NCBI GenBank assembly: GCA_024275095.1
Contig: JAJRZV010000048.1
Coordinates: 1 to 26,744, forward strand
Reading direction: 5' to 3'
Length of the DNA: 26,744 nt
DNA from: a bacterium
GTDB lineage: Bacteria > JAJRZV01
Of this stretch, positions 15,096 to 25,001 are shown piece by piece. Position 1 is the first letter of the stretch, and each line of letters begins with the position of its first letter. The position numbers were made by a program, and so were the translations under genes. The notes under the pieces are model-generated. The model was not told where the DNA came from. It saw only the letters and a program-made list of their open reading frames with translations, and made no database searches.

Positions 15096-16432
15096 TTTAC
15101 TTTACTCCTGATGCGAAAGCGATAGCCGGAACCGTCTCTCGTTCTCCGGGTAAGAATGACTTTTACGTCTTCAAACATTTCTTCCTCTTCGAGGCGTTTC
15201 CGAAACGCATCTACCAGTATCACTTCATCCGCACGACCGTCAATCTCAACCCTTCCTTCAATAAAAGAAACCTCTACAAGCTGAACTTTTGAAGCATCAG
15301 CGGAACGACTCACCGCGAGAAAAATATCCAAAAATGCATTGTTAGTACCATCAAAACCACGCTCGATATACTTCTTCGTCATTTCTTTCATCTGGAGATA
15401 TGGATCAAGTATCTTCTTTACGTCGGGGAATGTATCCACAAAGAGGTTCAGTTCCTTCGCTTTTAAGATTTGAAGTGACTCTCTGTAACTCCTTTTGACA
15501 ATGGCTAAACCAGTATCGAGAGCAATTAACGAAGCCAGGACAAAAGCAGCAAAGACCCTCAACTGGGCAACCGGCAGGCCCTTGCGAAAATGGGGGGCGA
15601 GTTCCCCTGTTCTGAAATTAACAGTTTGCGTGTACATGGCAACAGCCAGGGCCGGAAAGAAAGCAACGAATTCTTCTTCGCTGTAGGGCCATTGAATAGC
15701 AAAGTCTTTTGAATTTACCGTCTTCACATCAGTAGCCACGTTTTTAAATATGTTCTGAACTTCGAGTTTACAAGCTTGTGAACCACATAACACCAATGAA
15801 TTGATAGCGCCCTCGCCTGGAAGAGCGTGTATTGTTCGACGGATTTCCCGATGAATCCACGAAGAATCACTTTCATCCTTAACCCCACGACGGATAATCC
15901 GTGGAATTACGATCCCATCGCGACAACACAAAATCACTGTGTAATATTTTTCTACATTTACCACGCATCCTTCTTTTCCTCTAATAACCTCCCGCAGCGG
16001 TAAAATGCCGTCTCTTACCACATCAGCGAAAAACTCCTTCTCGTCCAGCTCACCAACGAAACTCTCAACAAGCTCCCTTGGAGCAGCCATGACAATATAT
16101 TTTTCATTTCCTGCCGGTTCAAAAGCGGTGAGCATCTCATTTGCTTTCAACGGTATTTCATTCTCCATCTCAAATGGCAACACCTGTGACAGCTTTCGCG
16201 GATTCTTCAGAGGAATTTCCAGCAACCTGAAATGAAGAAAAAATGGTGGCAGGGTAACTCTCACCTCGCCTTCCCGAAGCCACTGAGAACAATCAGAAAC
16301 CAGCTTTTCCGCTTCATCTACAGCGTACCGTCCGCGGAAGAGAACACGATCACCTTCCCGGCTGTGCTGAACAACAACGCATATAAACTCTTCTCCTGTT
16401 GCATAAATTGCCGTTGTTACGGGTAAATTCAT
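15092..16432 (-). CDS. gspL: Type II secretion system protein GspL (PilM/PilN-like)
   Basis: The 446-residue protein has the GspL layout: a cytoplasmic actin-like domain (1-285, with LPFEMENEIPL and LVLCGSQA segments), one membrane segment (about 293-312) and a periplasmic ferredoxin-like domain (from about 370: VQLVEVSFIEGRVEIDGRAD). GspL recruits the ATPase GspE on the cytoplasmic side and pairs with GspM on the other. It follows accA with an ATGA overlap and leads into gspM with a GTGA overlap. The upstream gsp genes (C to K) that usually precede gspL are absent from this window; the neighbours here are accA, miaA and mutL. PilM alone would be about 350 residues without the periplasmic domain, so GspL fits better. 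Confidence 0.85.
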   Translation of the reverse strand: MNLPVTTAIYATGEEFICVVVQHSREGDRVLFRGRYAVDEAEKLVSDCSQWLREGEVRVTLPPFFLHFRLLEIPLKNPRKLSQVLPFEMENEIPLKANEMLTAFEPAGNEKYIVMAAPRELVESFVGELDEKEFFADVVRDGILPLREVIRGKEGCVVNVEKYYTVILCCRDGIVIPRIIRRGVKDESDSSWIHREIRRTIHALPGEGAINSLVLCGSQACKLEVQNIFKNVATDVKTVNSKDFAIQWPYSEEEFVAFFPALAVAMYTQTVNFRTGELAPHFRKGLPVAQLRVFAAFVLASLIALDTGLAIVKRSYRESLQILKAKELNLFVDTFPDVKKILDPYLQMKEMTKKYIERGFDGTNNAFLDIFLAVSRSADASKVQLVEVSFIEGRVEIDGRADEVILVDAFRKRLEEEEMFEDVKVILTRRTRDGSGYRFRIRSKVK

Positions 16433-17367
16433 ACTTCCACCCTGAAAACACCCATCTTTTTATATTTCTCGAAACGTTTATTCACTCTCTCTTCGAGAGG
16501 CACGGACTGTATTTGCGAAAGATGCCGGGCAATAGCGTCTTTCAACATGCGAACAGCACCTGGTGGGTCCCTGTGGGCACCACCTAAGGGTTCCTTAACC
16601 ATATCGTCGACTATTCCAAGCTGCAAGAGCTCAGGTGCTGTAAGTTTCAACATTTCGGCAGCCTGAGGGGCTCGACTGCTGTTGCGAAACAGAATGGATG
16701 CACATCCTTCAGGGGATATAACGCTGAATATAGAATGTTCCATCATCAGGATTCTGTCTGCAGATGCAAGTGCAAGAGCACCCCCACTTCCTCCTTCTCC
16801 GATGATCACTGACAGCGTAGGTACAGGTAACGAAAGCATTCGTTCAATACATTCGGCAATAGCCGTAGCCTGCCCTCTTTCTTCTGCCTCCACTCCAGGA
16901 TAAGCCCCGGGCGTATCCACCAGAGTTATGAAAGGTTTGTTGAAGCGCCTTGCAAGTTCCATAATACGCATTGCCTTTCTATATCCTTCTGGATGAGCCA
17001 TACCGAAATTCCGTTTTTGACGTTCGCGGGCATTTCCACCTTTCTCCTGGGCTGCAAAGAAAACCGTCTCGTTTTCAAAGCGGGCCACGCCTGTAATAAG
17101 AGCAGGATCATCTCCTCCGCACCTGTCTCCATGAAGTTCGTAAACATCACTGAAAATACTGTAAACATAGTAAAGGGCATGCGGTCGGTCTGGATGACGT
17201 GCAAGCAACACCCTTTGCCAGGGAGTAAGTCGAGAAAATATATCCTCTATGGTCTTCTGAATCCGGGCCTCTAAGCGTTTAACCTCTTCCTCGTTTCCTT
17301 CGCTCAAAGCTTCAGAAAGGCGCTCGTCCAGTTCCTGAATGCTCTTTTCAAATTCAAGGTATTGCAA
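16429..17367 (-). CDS. accA: Acetyl-CoA carboxylase carboxyltransferase subunit alpha
   Basis: The 312-residue protein is the alpha subunit of the carboxyltransferase that moves the carboxyl group from carboxybiotin to acetyl-CoA, giving malonyl-CoA for fatty-acid synthesis. Recognisable blocks are LARHPDRPHALYYV, ELHGDRCGGDDPALI, GMAHPEGYRKAMRIM, TLVDTPGAYPG, and GEGGSGGALALASADRILMM followed by SVISPEGCASILF. Length is normal. The beta subunit AccD and the biotin proteins are not in the window. The start is taken as TTG 17367, within the last codons of miaA (14-base overlap), behind a GGAAGAGGGG purine stretch; no ATG lies near the conserved N-terminus. It overlaps gspL as ATGA, so lipid synthesis and secretion genes are co-transcribed. 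Confidence 0.97.
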   Translation of the reverse strand: MQYLEFEKSIQELDERLSEALSEGNEEEVKRLEARIQKTIEDIFSRLTPWQRVLLARHPDRPHALYYVYSIFSDVYELHGDRCGGDDPALITGVARFENETVFFAAQEKGGNARERQKRNFGMAHPEGYRKAMRIMELARRFNKPFITLVDTPGAYPGVEAEERGQATAIAECIERMLSLPVPTLSVIIGEGGSGGALALASADRILMMEHSIFSVISPEGCASILFRNSSRAPQAAEMLKLTAPELLQLGIVDDMVKEPLGGAHRDPPGAVRMLKDAIARHLSQIQSVPLEERVNKRFEKYKKMGVFRVEV

Positions 17368-18289
17368 TGTACCCCTCTTCCTGACTTCTAAGAATAATTT
17401 CTTTTAATGTACGTACAATGGGCTCCTTCGTTATACACATAATGCCCTGTTCTTTCTTAAACCATGTCTTTTGTCTTCGAGCATAGGCTCTGGTACTGCG
17501 TACAAAGTTTTCAAATGCATTCTCAACGTGCTCGACTCCCTTTATCACTGAAACGAACTCCCTGTACCCAATGGTTTTCAATCCAGGAGCTTTATCGCCA
17601 TATTTTCTCACGAGTGCGTCCACCTCTTCCAGCAAACCCTTCTCCAACATACTCCTGCATCTTTCCTGGATTCTGATAGTGAGAGCATCGAAAGGTACGT
17701 CAAGGTAAACCTTTATCATACGATAACGAGGTTTCAGCTTTCGACGATGCTCTTCCCAGAATGCTGAAATCGGACGACCTGTAAGAATGTACACTTCCAG
17801 ATATCGCAATAATCTGTGAGTGTCCTGTGGCGGGATTTTCCGGGCAGCAACCGGGTCTACCTCCTGAAGCTGCCTGTAAAGAACATTTCTACCTTCCTCT
17901 TCCAGACGCCTTTTTAAATACGTTCTCAATTCTTCATCTCCCTCCGGGGCCTCACACAAACCAAATTCAAGCGCTCTGATGTAAAGGCCGGTACCTCCAA
18001 CCAGCACGGGAACACGACCACGAGCAACTATGTCATTGTAAACAGCATCAGCCATCTCAACAAACCGGCTGGCTGAGAAATGCTCTGCAGGAGAGACAAC
18101 ATCAACAACGTGGTGGGGCAGTCGCTGCATTAAACCTTTGGGCGGCTTGGCAGTACCAATATCCATCTCTTTGTAAACCTGACGCGAATCTGCTGATATG
18201 ACCTCCACTGGTACATACTCTGCCAGTTTTTCTACCAGAGCGGTTTTACCTGAAGCAGTGGGGCCGCATATAACAACAAGGGACTTCAA
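17354..18289 (-). CDS. miaA: tRNA dimethylallyltransferase MiaA
   Basis: MiaA transfers a dimethylallyl group to N6 of A37 next to the anticodon, the first step before MiaB. The P-loop GPTASGKT is at residues 9-16, followed by ISADSRQVYKEMDIGTAKP, LPHHVVDVV, VLVGGTGLYIRAL, the DTHRLLRYLEV block and GLKTIGYREF; the C-terminal YARRQKTWFKK is typical. At 311 residues it has the usual size. The TTG start overlaps the mutL stop as TTGA, with GGAGG about 11 bases upstream. The mutL-miaA order is common in bacteria; the usual hfq partner is absent here. Confidence 0.97.
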   Translation of the reverse strand: MKSLVVICGPTASGKTALVEKLAEYVPVEVISADSRQVYKEMDIGTAKPPKGLMQRLPHHVVDVVSPAEHFSASRFVEMADAVYNDIVARGRVPVLVGGTGLYIRALEFGLCEAPEGDEELRTYLKRRLEEEGRNVLYRQLQEVDPVAARKIPPQDTHRLLRYLEVYILTGRPISAFWEEHRRKLKPRYRMIKVYLDVPFDALTIRIQERCRSMLEKGLLEEVDALVRKYGDKAPGLKTIGYREFVSVIKGVEHVENAFENFVRSTRAYARRQKTWFKKEQGIMCITKEPIVRTLKEIILRSQEEGYIAIP

Positions 18290-19995
18290 CGCCTCTTAAA
18301 CCTCCTTTCCAGTTCACTTCTACTGATGGAAAACATAAGAGGTCGTCCATGGGGGCAATATTTCATAAGATTTTCGTCAAAAAACATCTTCAAAATTCGC
18401 AAAACATCATTTTCTCCCATCCTCACAAAACCCCTTACCACTGAATGACATGCTATGGTAGCACATATATGCGAGATCTCATTCCTTACCGCATCTACAC
18501 CTCTGGTTTCATCGCTCGTCACAGCCCTGATGATGTCATTTATGCTCACGTCCTGAAGCACTTGGGGAACCTCTCTTACAGCCACAGCATGAGGCCCTGC
18601 ATCCTCGACCACAAAACCCATACGTTCTAAAGTCATCTTCATTTCACTCAGTAAACTCTTCTCATCCGAAGACAAGGTGACTACTTCAGGCACAAGTTTT
18701 GGAACCCGAGGTGCCCCACCTTCCTCTACATTTTTCATAAGGGAAGCATATACCACCTGTTCTGCTGCTGCATGTACATCCAGGAAAACAATTTCATCCA
18801 TCCGTTCAACCATGGCAAAACGCCCGAAGGCGATGCCGTGAAATTTCCACGTATCCGGTTCTTTACCAGTCAGATACATCGGCGAAGGCTCGTTGAGGCC
18901 GGGTGACCGAAACTCCTTTCTGGAAAAGGTGATCCTGTTGACGTCTTTTTTTTCTCCCGTGTCGGTTTCAGATATATCAGATGTAAAAGTCTCTGTGTTC
19001 GCAGGCGTGGCAACGGAAATCCTGTGAAGTTCCTGTACAGCAGTACGAACTGCCTCGTATACATCTGAAGGTCTCATAAAACGTACAGACTCCTTCCGCG
19101 GATGTACATTCACATCAACCTCTTCAGGATCAAGCTCAACGAAGAGAATTCCAGCTGGATAACGCGAGGGTTCTACAAGATTTCCGTACGCGCCCATAAC
19201 GGCGCTGAAAATCACGTCGTCTTTTATCCACCTGTTGTTCACGTAAATATAAAGTTTGCGGGAGGTTCTGACACACCATTCAGCGGGGGTGAGCCATCCG
19301 TAAACGCGTATGCCGTGGGTTGTGGCATCAAAACCTTCCAGATGCACATCCAATCCCGTTGCCTGAATATATCTGTCCTGAGGACCGGACCGAGCATAAA
19401 GAAGAAAAACATCCCTCTTCTCTGAAAGGAGTTTCACGCGCATGTGCGTAAGTGGGACAGCAAGTCGTCTGAGCATCTCGGCAGCTGCGGCTGTCTCGCG
19501 TTGAGGCGATCGCATGAACTTGCGGCGGGCGGGGGTGTTGAAAAAAAGGTCGCTCACTTCTACCTGGGTTCCACGTCTCCAGGGATCCACGCGGAGCACT
19601 TTCACCTGACCTTCAACTGCTTCCAGCACTCTCCCCTCATCACTTCCCATCCACTTTGTCCTTATGCGCAGACGGGAAACGGCAGCAATAGCATGGAGTG
19701 CTTCACCGCGGAAACCATATGTTTCAAGTTGGAGCAGATCATCCAGTGACTGAACTTTGCTGGTTGTATATCTTTCAATTACAAGGGGCAAATCCTCTGG
19801 ATGAATGCCTTCTCCGTCATCGGTAACTCGAATAAGGCGCATACCGCCACCTTCGATCTGAACCTCTACACTTTCAGCACCAGCATCAACAGCATTCTCG
19901 AAGAGCTCTTTCACCACTGATACGGGACTTTCCACAACTTCTCCCGCTGCAATGGCCTTCCGGATCTCTTCTTTTAAAGGAAAAACGTATTTCAC
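18286..19995 (-). CDS. mutL: DNA mismatch repair protein MutL
   Basis: The 569-residue MutL couples mismatch recognition by MutS to strand removal. The GHKL ATPase domain has IAAGEVVESP, KELFENAVDAGA (catalytic Glu33, Mg-binding Asn34), DDGEGI and FRGEAL. The linker spans about 325-385 and the C-terminal dimerisation domain follows. The endonuclease motif is partly altered: DVHAAAEQVVYA (406-417) has Ala where the second Glu of DQHA-x2-E-x4-E belongs, and the ACR motif reads ACH (515-517), whereas CPHGRP (547-552) is intact. The GTG start follows AGGGTG by 5 bases. It is the first gene of its transcription unit, about 120 bases after the groEL terminator. MutS is not in the window. Confidence 0.96.
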   Translation of the reverse strand: MKYVFPLKEEIRKAIAAGEVVESPVSVVKELFENAVDAGAESVEVQIEGGGMRLIRVTDDGEGIHPEDLPLVIERYTTSKVQSLDDLLQLETYGFRGEALHAIAAVSRLRIRTKWMGSDEGRVLEAVEGQVKVLRVDPWRRGTQVEVSDLFFNTPARRKFMRSPQRETAAAAEMLRRLAVPLTHMRVKLLSEKRDVFLLYARSGPQDRYIQATGLDVHLEGFDATTHGIRVYGWLTPAEWCVRTSRKLYIYVNNRWIKDDVIFSAVMGAYGNLVEPSRYPAGILFVELDPEEVDVNVHPRKESVRFMRPSDVYEAVRTAVQELHRISVATPANTETFTSDISETDTGEKKDVNRITFSRKEFRSPGLNEPSPMYLTGKEPDTWKFHGIAFGRFAMVERMDEIVFLDVHAAAEQVVYASLMKNVEEGGAPRVPKLVPEVVTLSSDEKSLLSEMKMTLERMGFVVEDAGPHAVAVREVPQVLQDVSINDIIRAVTSDETRGVDAVRNEISHICATIACHSVVRGFVRMGENDVLRILKMFFDENLMKYCPHGRPLMFSISRSELERRFKRR

Positions 19996-20019
19996 GTTTT
20001 CACCCTGAACTTTTATGAA

Positions 20020-20070
20020 CCAGATTCATTATTGAGTATACATATTGAGCATAAATTCTGCATCCCCGGA
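20020..20070 (-). promoter_or_regulatory. Possible promoter region for the mutL-miaA-accA-gsp unit
   Basis: The 117 bases between the groEL terminator and mutL are A/T-rich and must hold the start of the long downstream unit if the terminator is efficient. On the minus strand a TATACT hexamer lies at about 20040-20035 without a good -35 box; a TTGATC/TATGCT pair with only 15 bases between them lies just upstream. Neither is a strong match, so the exact site is not fixed. Confidence 0.3.
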
Positions 20071-20112
20071 TCAAATAAATTTTTTCTATTTTACACTTTT
20101 TGCACTGCTGGA

Positions 20113-20151
20113 TAAAAAAACTCCCGGGAGAACTTCCGCTCTCCCGGGAGT
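20113..20151 (-). terminator. Intrinsic terminator of groESL
   Basis: A perfect 12-base-pair stem (20120-20131 with 20140-20151, core CTCCCGGGAG on both arms) encloses an 8-base loop. On the minus strand it is followed by seven T (20120-20114). It lies about 40 bases beyond the groEL stop. The plus-strand side has no T run, so it acts in one direction. Confidence 0.93.
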
Positions 20152-20189
20152 CGCCTCAGCCTTAATTCAGGGACGAAGGTTAATTCACA

Positions 20190-21869
<1,680 letters not shown>

Positions 21870-21888
21870 TCATTTGCACCATATGTCT

Positions 21889-22179
21889 TCACTCTTCCAC
21901 AATTCCCAGTACTTCATCCTCGGAAAGAATCAGGTGCTCCTCTCCATTGAGCTTAATCTCTGTACCGGCGTACTTGGCAAAAATCACCTTCTGGCCCTCT
22001 TTCACCTCAAGCGGTACAACCTTCCCATCATCAAGCAACCGACCCTTACCCACAGCCACCACAAGACCCAGCTGGGGCTTTTCCTTGGCGGTATCGGGGA
22101 TCAGGATGCCTCCTTTGGTGCGCTCTTCTTCTTCAATACGTTTGACGAGGATTTTGTCTCTCAACGGTGTCACCTTCAT
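21889..22179 (-). CDS. groES: Co-chaperonin GroES (Hsp10)
   Basis: The 96-residue protein is the lid of the GroEL chamber. It has the family pattern [18 protein letters not shown], the mobile-loop segment [16 protein letters not shown], the VVAVGKG strand and [18 protein letters not shown]. Size is normal. ATG 22179 is preceded by AGGAGGTGGGCCC, a strong ribosome site. It is the first gene of the groESL operon, with a leader of about 100 bases that begins in a CIRCE element. Confidence 0.98.
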   Translation of the reverse strand: MKVTPLRDKILVKRIEEEERTKGGILIPDTAKEKPQLGLVVAVGKGRLLDDGKVVPLEVKEGQKVIFAKYAGTEIKLNGEEHLILSEDEVLGIVEE

Positions 22180-22253
22180 GGGCCCACCTCCTGTGGAATA
22201 TTATTCAATTCAACCTCATTTAGACCAAAAATTTTATAAACAGCATCAAATTG

Positions 22254-22280
22254 TTAGCACTTTTCTCTTTAGAGTGCTAA
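22254..22280 (-). promoter_or_regulatory. CIRCE operator (HrcA binding site)
   Basis: The inverted repeat reads TTAGCACTT-N9-GAGTGCTAA on the plus strand, matching the CIRCE consensus (TTAGCACTC-N9-GAGTGCTAA) in 17 of 18 positions. It covers the predicted transcription start of groES. HrcA bound here would block groESL until heat or misfolded protein inactivates it. The hrcA gene is not in the window. Confidence 0.95.
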
Positions 22281-22283
22281 TAA

Positions 22284-22325
22284 AAATATAACCACAGGAA
22301 CGAGAGTGTCAACCCGTTCCTGTGG
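22284..22325 (-). terminator. Intrinsic terminator of prs-rplY-pth-hppA
   Basis: An 11-base-pair perfect stem (22292-22302 with 22315-22325, CCACAGGAACG and its complement) encloses a 12-base loop. It is followed on the minus strand by the T-rich TTATATTTTTA. It lies 25 bases after the hppA stop. The T run is broken, so termination may be incomplete, allowing some read-through into groESL. Confidence 0.8.
22285..22312 (-). promoter_or_regulatory. Housekeeping-sigma promoter of groESL
   Basis: On the minus strand TTGACA (22312-22307) and TATATT (22290-22285) are separated by 16 bases, a near-consensus vegetative promoter. The predicted start falls about 7 bases on, inside the CIRCE element. 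The -35 box lies in the loop of the hppA terminator hairpin. Confidence 0.85.
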
Positions 22326-22349
22326 GTCCGAAACTTAATTCCCAGAAAT

Positions 22350-24398
22350 TCAGCCGAAAATTGCCTGGTACACCCGTAGAATAAAAGGAGCAAAAACCAG
22401 TGACACTACTGACATGAGCTTGATAAGAATATTCATAGATGGACCAGCCGTATCCTTAAAGGGGTCACCGATCGTATCTCCCACAACAGCTGCCTTGTGA
22501 GGCTCGGAACCCTTGCCGCCGAGGTTACCTTCTTCTATCCACTTTTTCGCATTATCCCACGCGCCTCCCCCGTTGGCCATCATGAGCCCAATAAGTACCC
22601 CTGTAGCTGTCGCACCGGCTAACAGTCCTCCCAAGGCAGCCGGCCCAAGAATAAACCCTACAAGCAAGGGTACGACCACCGCTGTCACCCCCGGTACAAC
22701 CATCCGTTTCAAGGCTGCATTGGTGCTGATGGCCACACAGCGCGCGGAATCGGGCTTTGCCTTACCTTCCATAAGACCGGAAATTTCGCGGAACTGGCGG
22801 CGTATCTCCTCCACCATCTCGAATGCTGCATCACCAACAGCATTGAGAGTAGAAGCGGAAATAAAGAAAGGCATAAGTGCTCCGATAAGGAGACCAATAA
22901 CCACATTGGGGTTTGTAAGGTCTATTATCAGTTTTTCACCGGTCAATTTTCCGATGGTGCTGGAGTAAGCAGAAAAAAGAGCCAGCGCCGTGAGAGCGGC
23001 CGATCCGATAGCAAAGCCTTTTCCAATCGCTGCCGTCGTGTTGCCAAGTGCATCAAGGGTATCTGTTATTTTCCTGGTCTCAGGACCCAGTTCCGCCATC
23101 TCGGAGATTCCCCCGGCATTATCTGCAATGGGACCGTATGCATCCACAGACATGGTAATTCCCACTGTGCCAAGCATGCCCACCGCTGCCAGGGCGATTC
23201 CATAAAGTCCGGACGTGGTGAATGCAACCCAAATGCCTGCTCCAATAGCAAGAAGAGGAAACGCAGTGGATTCCATCCCCACCGCAAGTCCGGTGAGGAT
23301 ATTGGTGGCCACTCCTGTTTTAGATGCTTCTGCTATGCGTCGTATGGGTTTTCCAGAAGTGTAATATTCTGTTAAAAGTCCAATAACAACTCCGTCAATT
23401 ACGCCAATAGCCACTGCCCAGAAAGGAGCTGTAAGAAATCTGAATCCTGCTGGCACAGTAGATGCCTGAGCCCCGAGTCCTCGAACGATCAAATACGAAA
23501 ATATAAGGAAGAGTCCTACAGATACAAATGTGGAATACCTCAGTGCCACCTGGGGGGACAGCCTTTCAAAAATTCTTACCGAGAAAATTCCCACAACCGA
23601 AGCAACGAGCCCACCTACAATGAGAAAAAGCGGAAGGGAAGTCCAGATATGGGGGTCTGGCAAAGTGACACCGATAGCAATGGATGCCACCACAGACCCC
23701 ACATAGGACTCGAACAGGTCAGCGCCCATGCCTGCCACATCACCCACGTTATCTCCTACGTTATCAGCGATAACTCCCGGATTGCGTGGATCATCCTCAG
23801 GAATACCAGCCTCAACCTTACCCACCAGGTCTGCTCCCACATCCGCTGCTTTGGTGTAAATGCCACCTCCTACCCTGGCAAAGAGAGCAATGGATGAAGC
23901 ACCCATTGCGAAACCATTAATAATGGCAATTTTATGTAAATCTCGGGAAAGAACAGCGTATAGCAGGCCGAGGCCCAGAATTCCAAGAGAAGCCACAGAA
24001 AGTCCCATAACAGAGCCGCCCAAAAATGCGATACGAAGTGCTTTGCTCTGGCCTTCACTGGTGGCTGCCTGAGAGGTCCGCACATTAGCACGAGTGGCAG
24101 TTTTCATCCCGAAAAATCCTGCAAGCATGGAGCTGAGAGCACCGAATGCAAATGCAAGTGCTGTTTCAAGTCCGTACTCTCTCAGCCCGAACCATAAAAG
24201 CAAGAACACCACAACTTCAAACACAGCGATAACAGAATACTCGCGCCGTAAGAACACCATTGCTCCCTGGTGAATCATCTCTGCAATCTCCTGCATCTTT
24301 TCATTGCCTGCAGGTTGCTTTTTAACAAACAGAAAAATGCTCAACGCTACAAGAAGACCCACTGCACCCATAACAGGAACGATGACAACGTAGCTCAT
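22350..24398 (-). CDS. hppA: Membrane-bound ion-pumping pyrophosphatase (K+-dependent type)
   Basis: The 682-residue membrane protein, with about 16 hydrophobic segments, hydrolyses pyrophosphate and pumps H+ or Na+ across the inner membrane. The PPi site is intact: [11 protein letters not shown] (186-196), [19 protein letters not shown] (212-230) and the late [32 protein letters not shown] (452-462) has Ala and Gly at the two positions that are Lys and Thr in K+-independent enzymes, so it should need K+. H+ versus Na+ transport cannot be settled by eye. The ATG is preceded by GGAGGATGAGTC and overlaps pth as ATGA. As the last gene of a prs-led unit, it may recover energy from biosynthetic PPi. 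Confidence 0.96.
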   Translation of the reverse strand: MSYVVIVPVMGAVGLLVALSIFLFVKKQPAGNEKMQEIAEMIHQGAMVFLRREYSVIAVFEVVVFLLLWFGLREYGLETALAFAFGALSSMLAGFFGMKTATRANVRTSQAATSEGQSKALRIAFLGGSVMGLSVASLGILGLGLLYAVLSRDLHKIAIINGFAMGASSIALFARVGGGIYTKAADVGADLVGKVEAGIPEDDPRNPGVIADNVGDNVGDVAGMGADLFESYVGSVVASIAIGVTLPDPHIWTSLPLFLIVGGLVASVVGIFSVRIFERLSPQVALRYSTFVSVGLFLIFSYLIVRGLGAQASTVPAGFRFLTAPFWAVAIGVIDGVVIGLLTEYYTSGKPIRRIAEASKTGVATNILTGLAVGMESTAFPLLAIGAGIWVAFTTSGLYGIALAAVGMLGTVGITMSVDAYGPIADNAGGISEMAELGPETRKITDTLDALGNTTAAIGKGFAIGSAALTALALFSAYSSTIGKLTGEKLIIDLTNPNVVIGLLIGALMPFFISASTLNAVGDAAFEMVEEIRRQFREISGLMEGKAKPDSARCVAISTNAALKRMVVPGVTAVVVPLLVGFILGPAALGGLLAGATATGVLIGLMMANGGGAWDNAKKWIEEGNLGGKGSEPHKAAVVGDTIGDPFKDTAGPSMNILIKLMSVVSLVFAPFILRVYQAIFG

Positions 24399-24985
24399 GA
24401 CTCATCCTCCTTGATTTGGTGAAATCGATTCATGGCCGTTTGAGGGCCGTTATCTATTATTTCAAAAACAGCCTCCGCTGCCATATTCACTCCGCTCATA
24501 ATTTTCTCCAACATTTCCCCCCTGAGAGGCTCCAGCACATACACGCTACCACTTATTCCCGGCGGCCTTCGACCTACACCCACACGCACACGTACAAACC
24601 TGTGCGTGTGGATGTGAGCTATCACAGATGCAACACCCTTGTGACCTCCGTGACCACCGGCTGTTTTTATCCGAATACGTCCGGCGGGTATATCCATATC
24701 ATCGTGAACTACGATCAGGTCACTCACGCCAATTCTCTCTGCATCCATAACCCGTCTGATTGGACCTCCGCTCTCATTCATATATGAAAGAGGTTTAAAG
24801 AGTATTAAATGAGCATCTTTATGGGTCGTGCGCCAGCATGCTCCACCGTGCAAAAATTCAGGAGGGGTAGTTATCTTCTTTAATTCACAAATACGATCAA
24901 TCACGAGGAACCCCGCATTATGGCGTGTCAAGCGATACTCTTCTCCTGGATTGCCCAATCCTGCAATGAGAAAAACATCTGCCAC
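24395..24985 (-). CDS. pth: Peptidyl-tRNA hydrolase
   Basis: The 196-residue enzyme frees tRNA from prematurely released peptidyl-tRNA. It shows [20 protein letters not shown] (Asn and catalytic His), [11 protein letters not shown] (Met-Asn) and [11 protein letters not shown] (catalytic Asp partner). At the position of the conserved Asn of HGGHNG (Asn114 in E. coli), this protein has Lys: [13 protein letters not shown]. The remaining active-site residues are intact. The ATG lies 6 bases after GGAG and 16 bases after rplY; the stop overlaps hppA as ATGA. Order rplY-pth after prs is common in bacteria. Confidence 0.96.
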   Translation of the reverse strand: MADVFLIAGLGNPGEEYRLTRHNAGFLVIDRICELKKITTPPEFLHGGACWRTTHKDAHLILFKPLSYMNESGGPIRRVMDAERIGVSDLIVVHDDMDIPAGRIRIKTAGGHGGHKGVASVIAHIHTHRFVRVRVGVGRRPPGISGSVYVLEPLRGEMLEKIMSGVNMAAEAVFEIIDNGPQTAMNRFHQIKEDES

Positions 24986-25001
24986 TCCAATTCTACGCCT
25001 G

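Noticed and set aside
20120-20151. Bidirectional terminator between mutL and groEL
   Set aside because: Only the minus-strand side has a T run, and no plus-strand gene approaches it.
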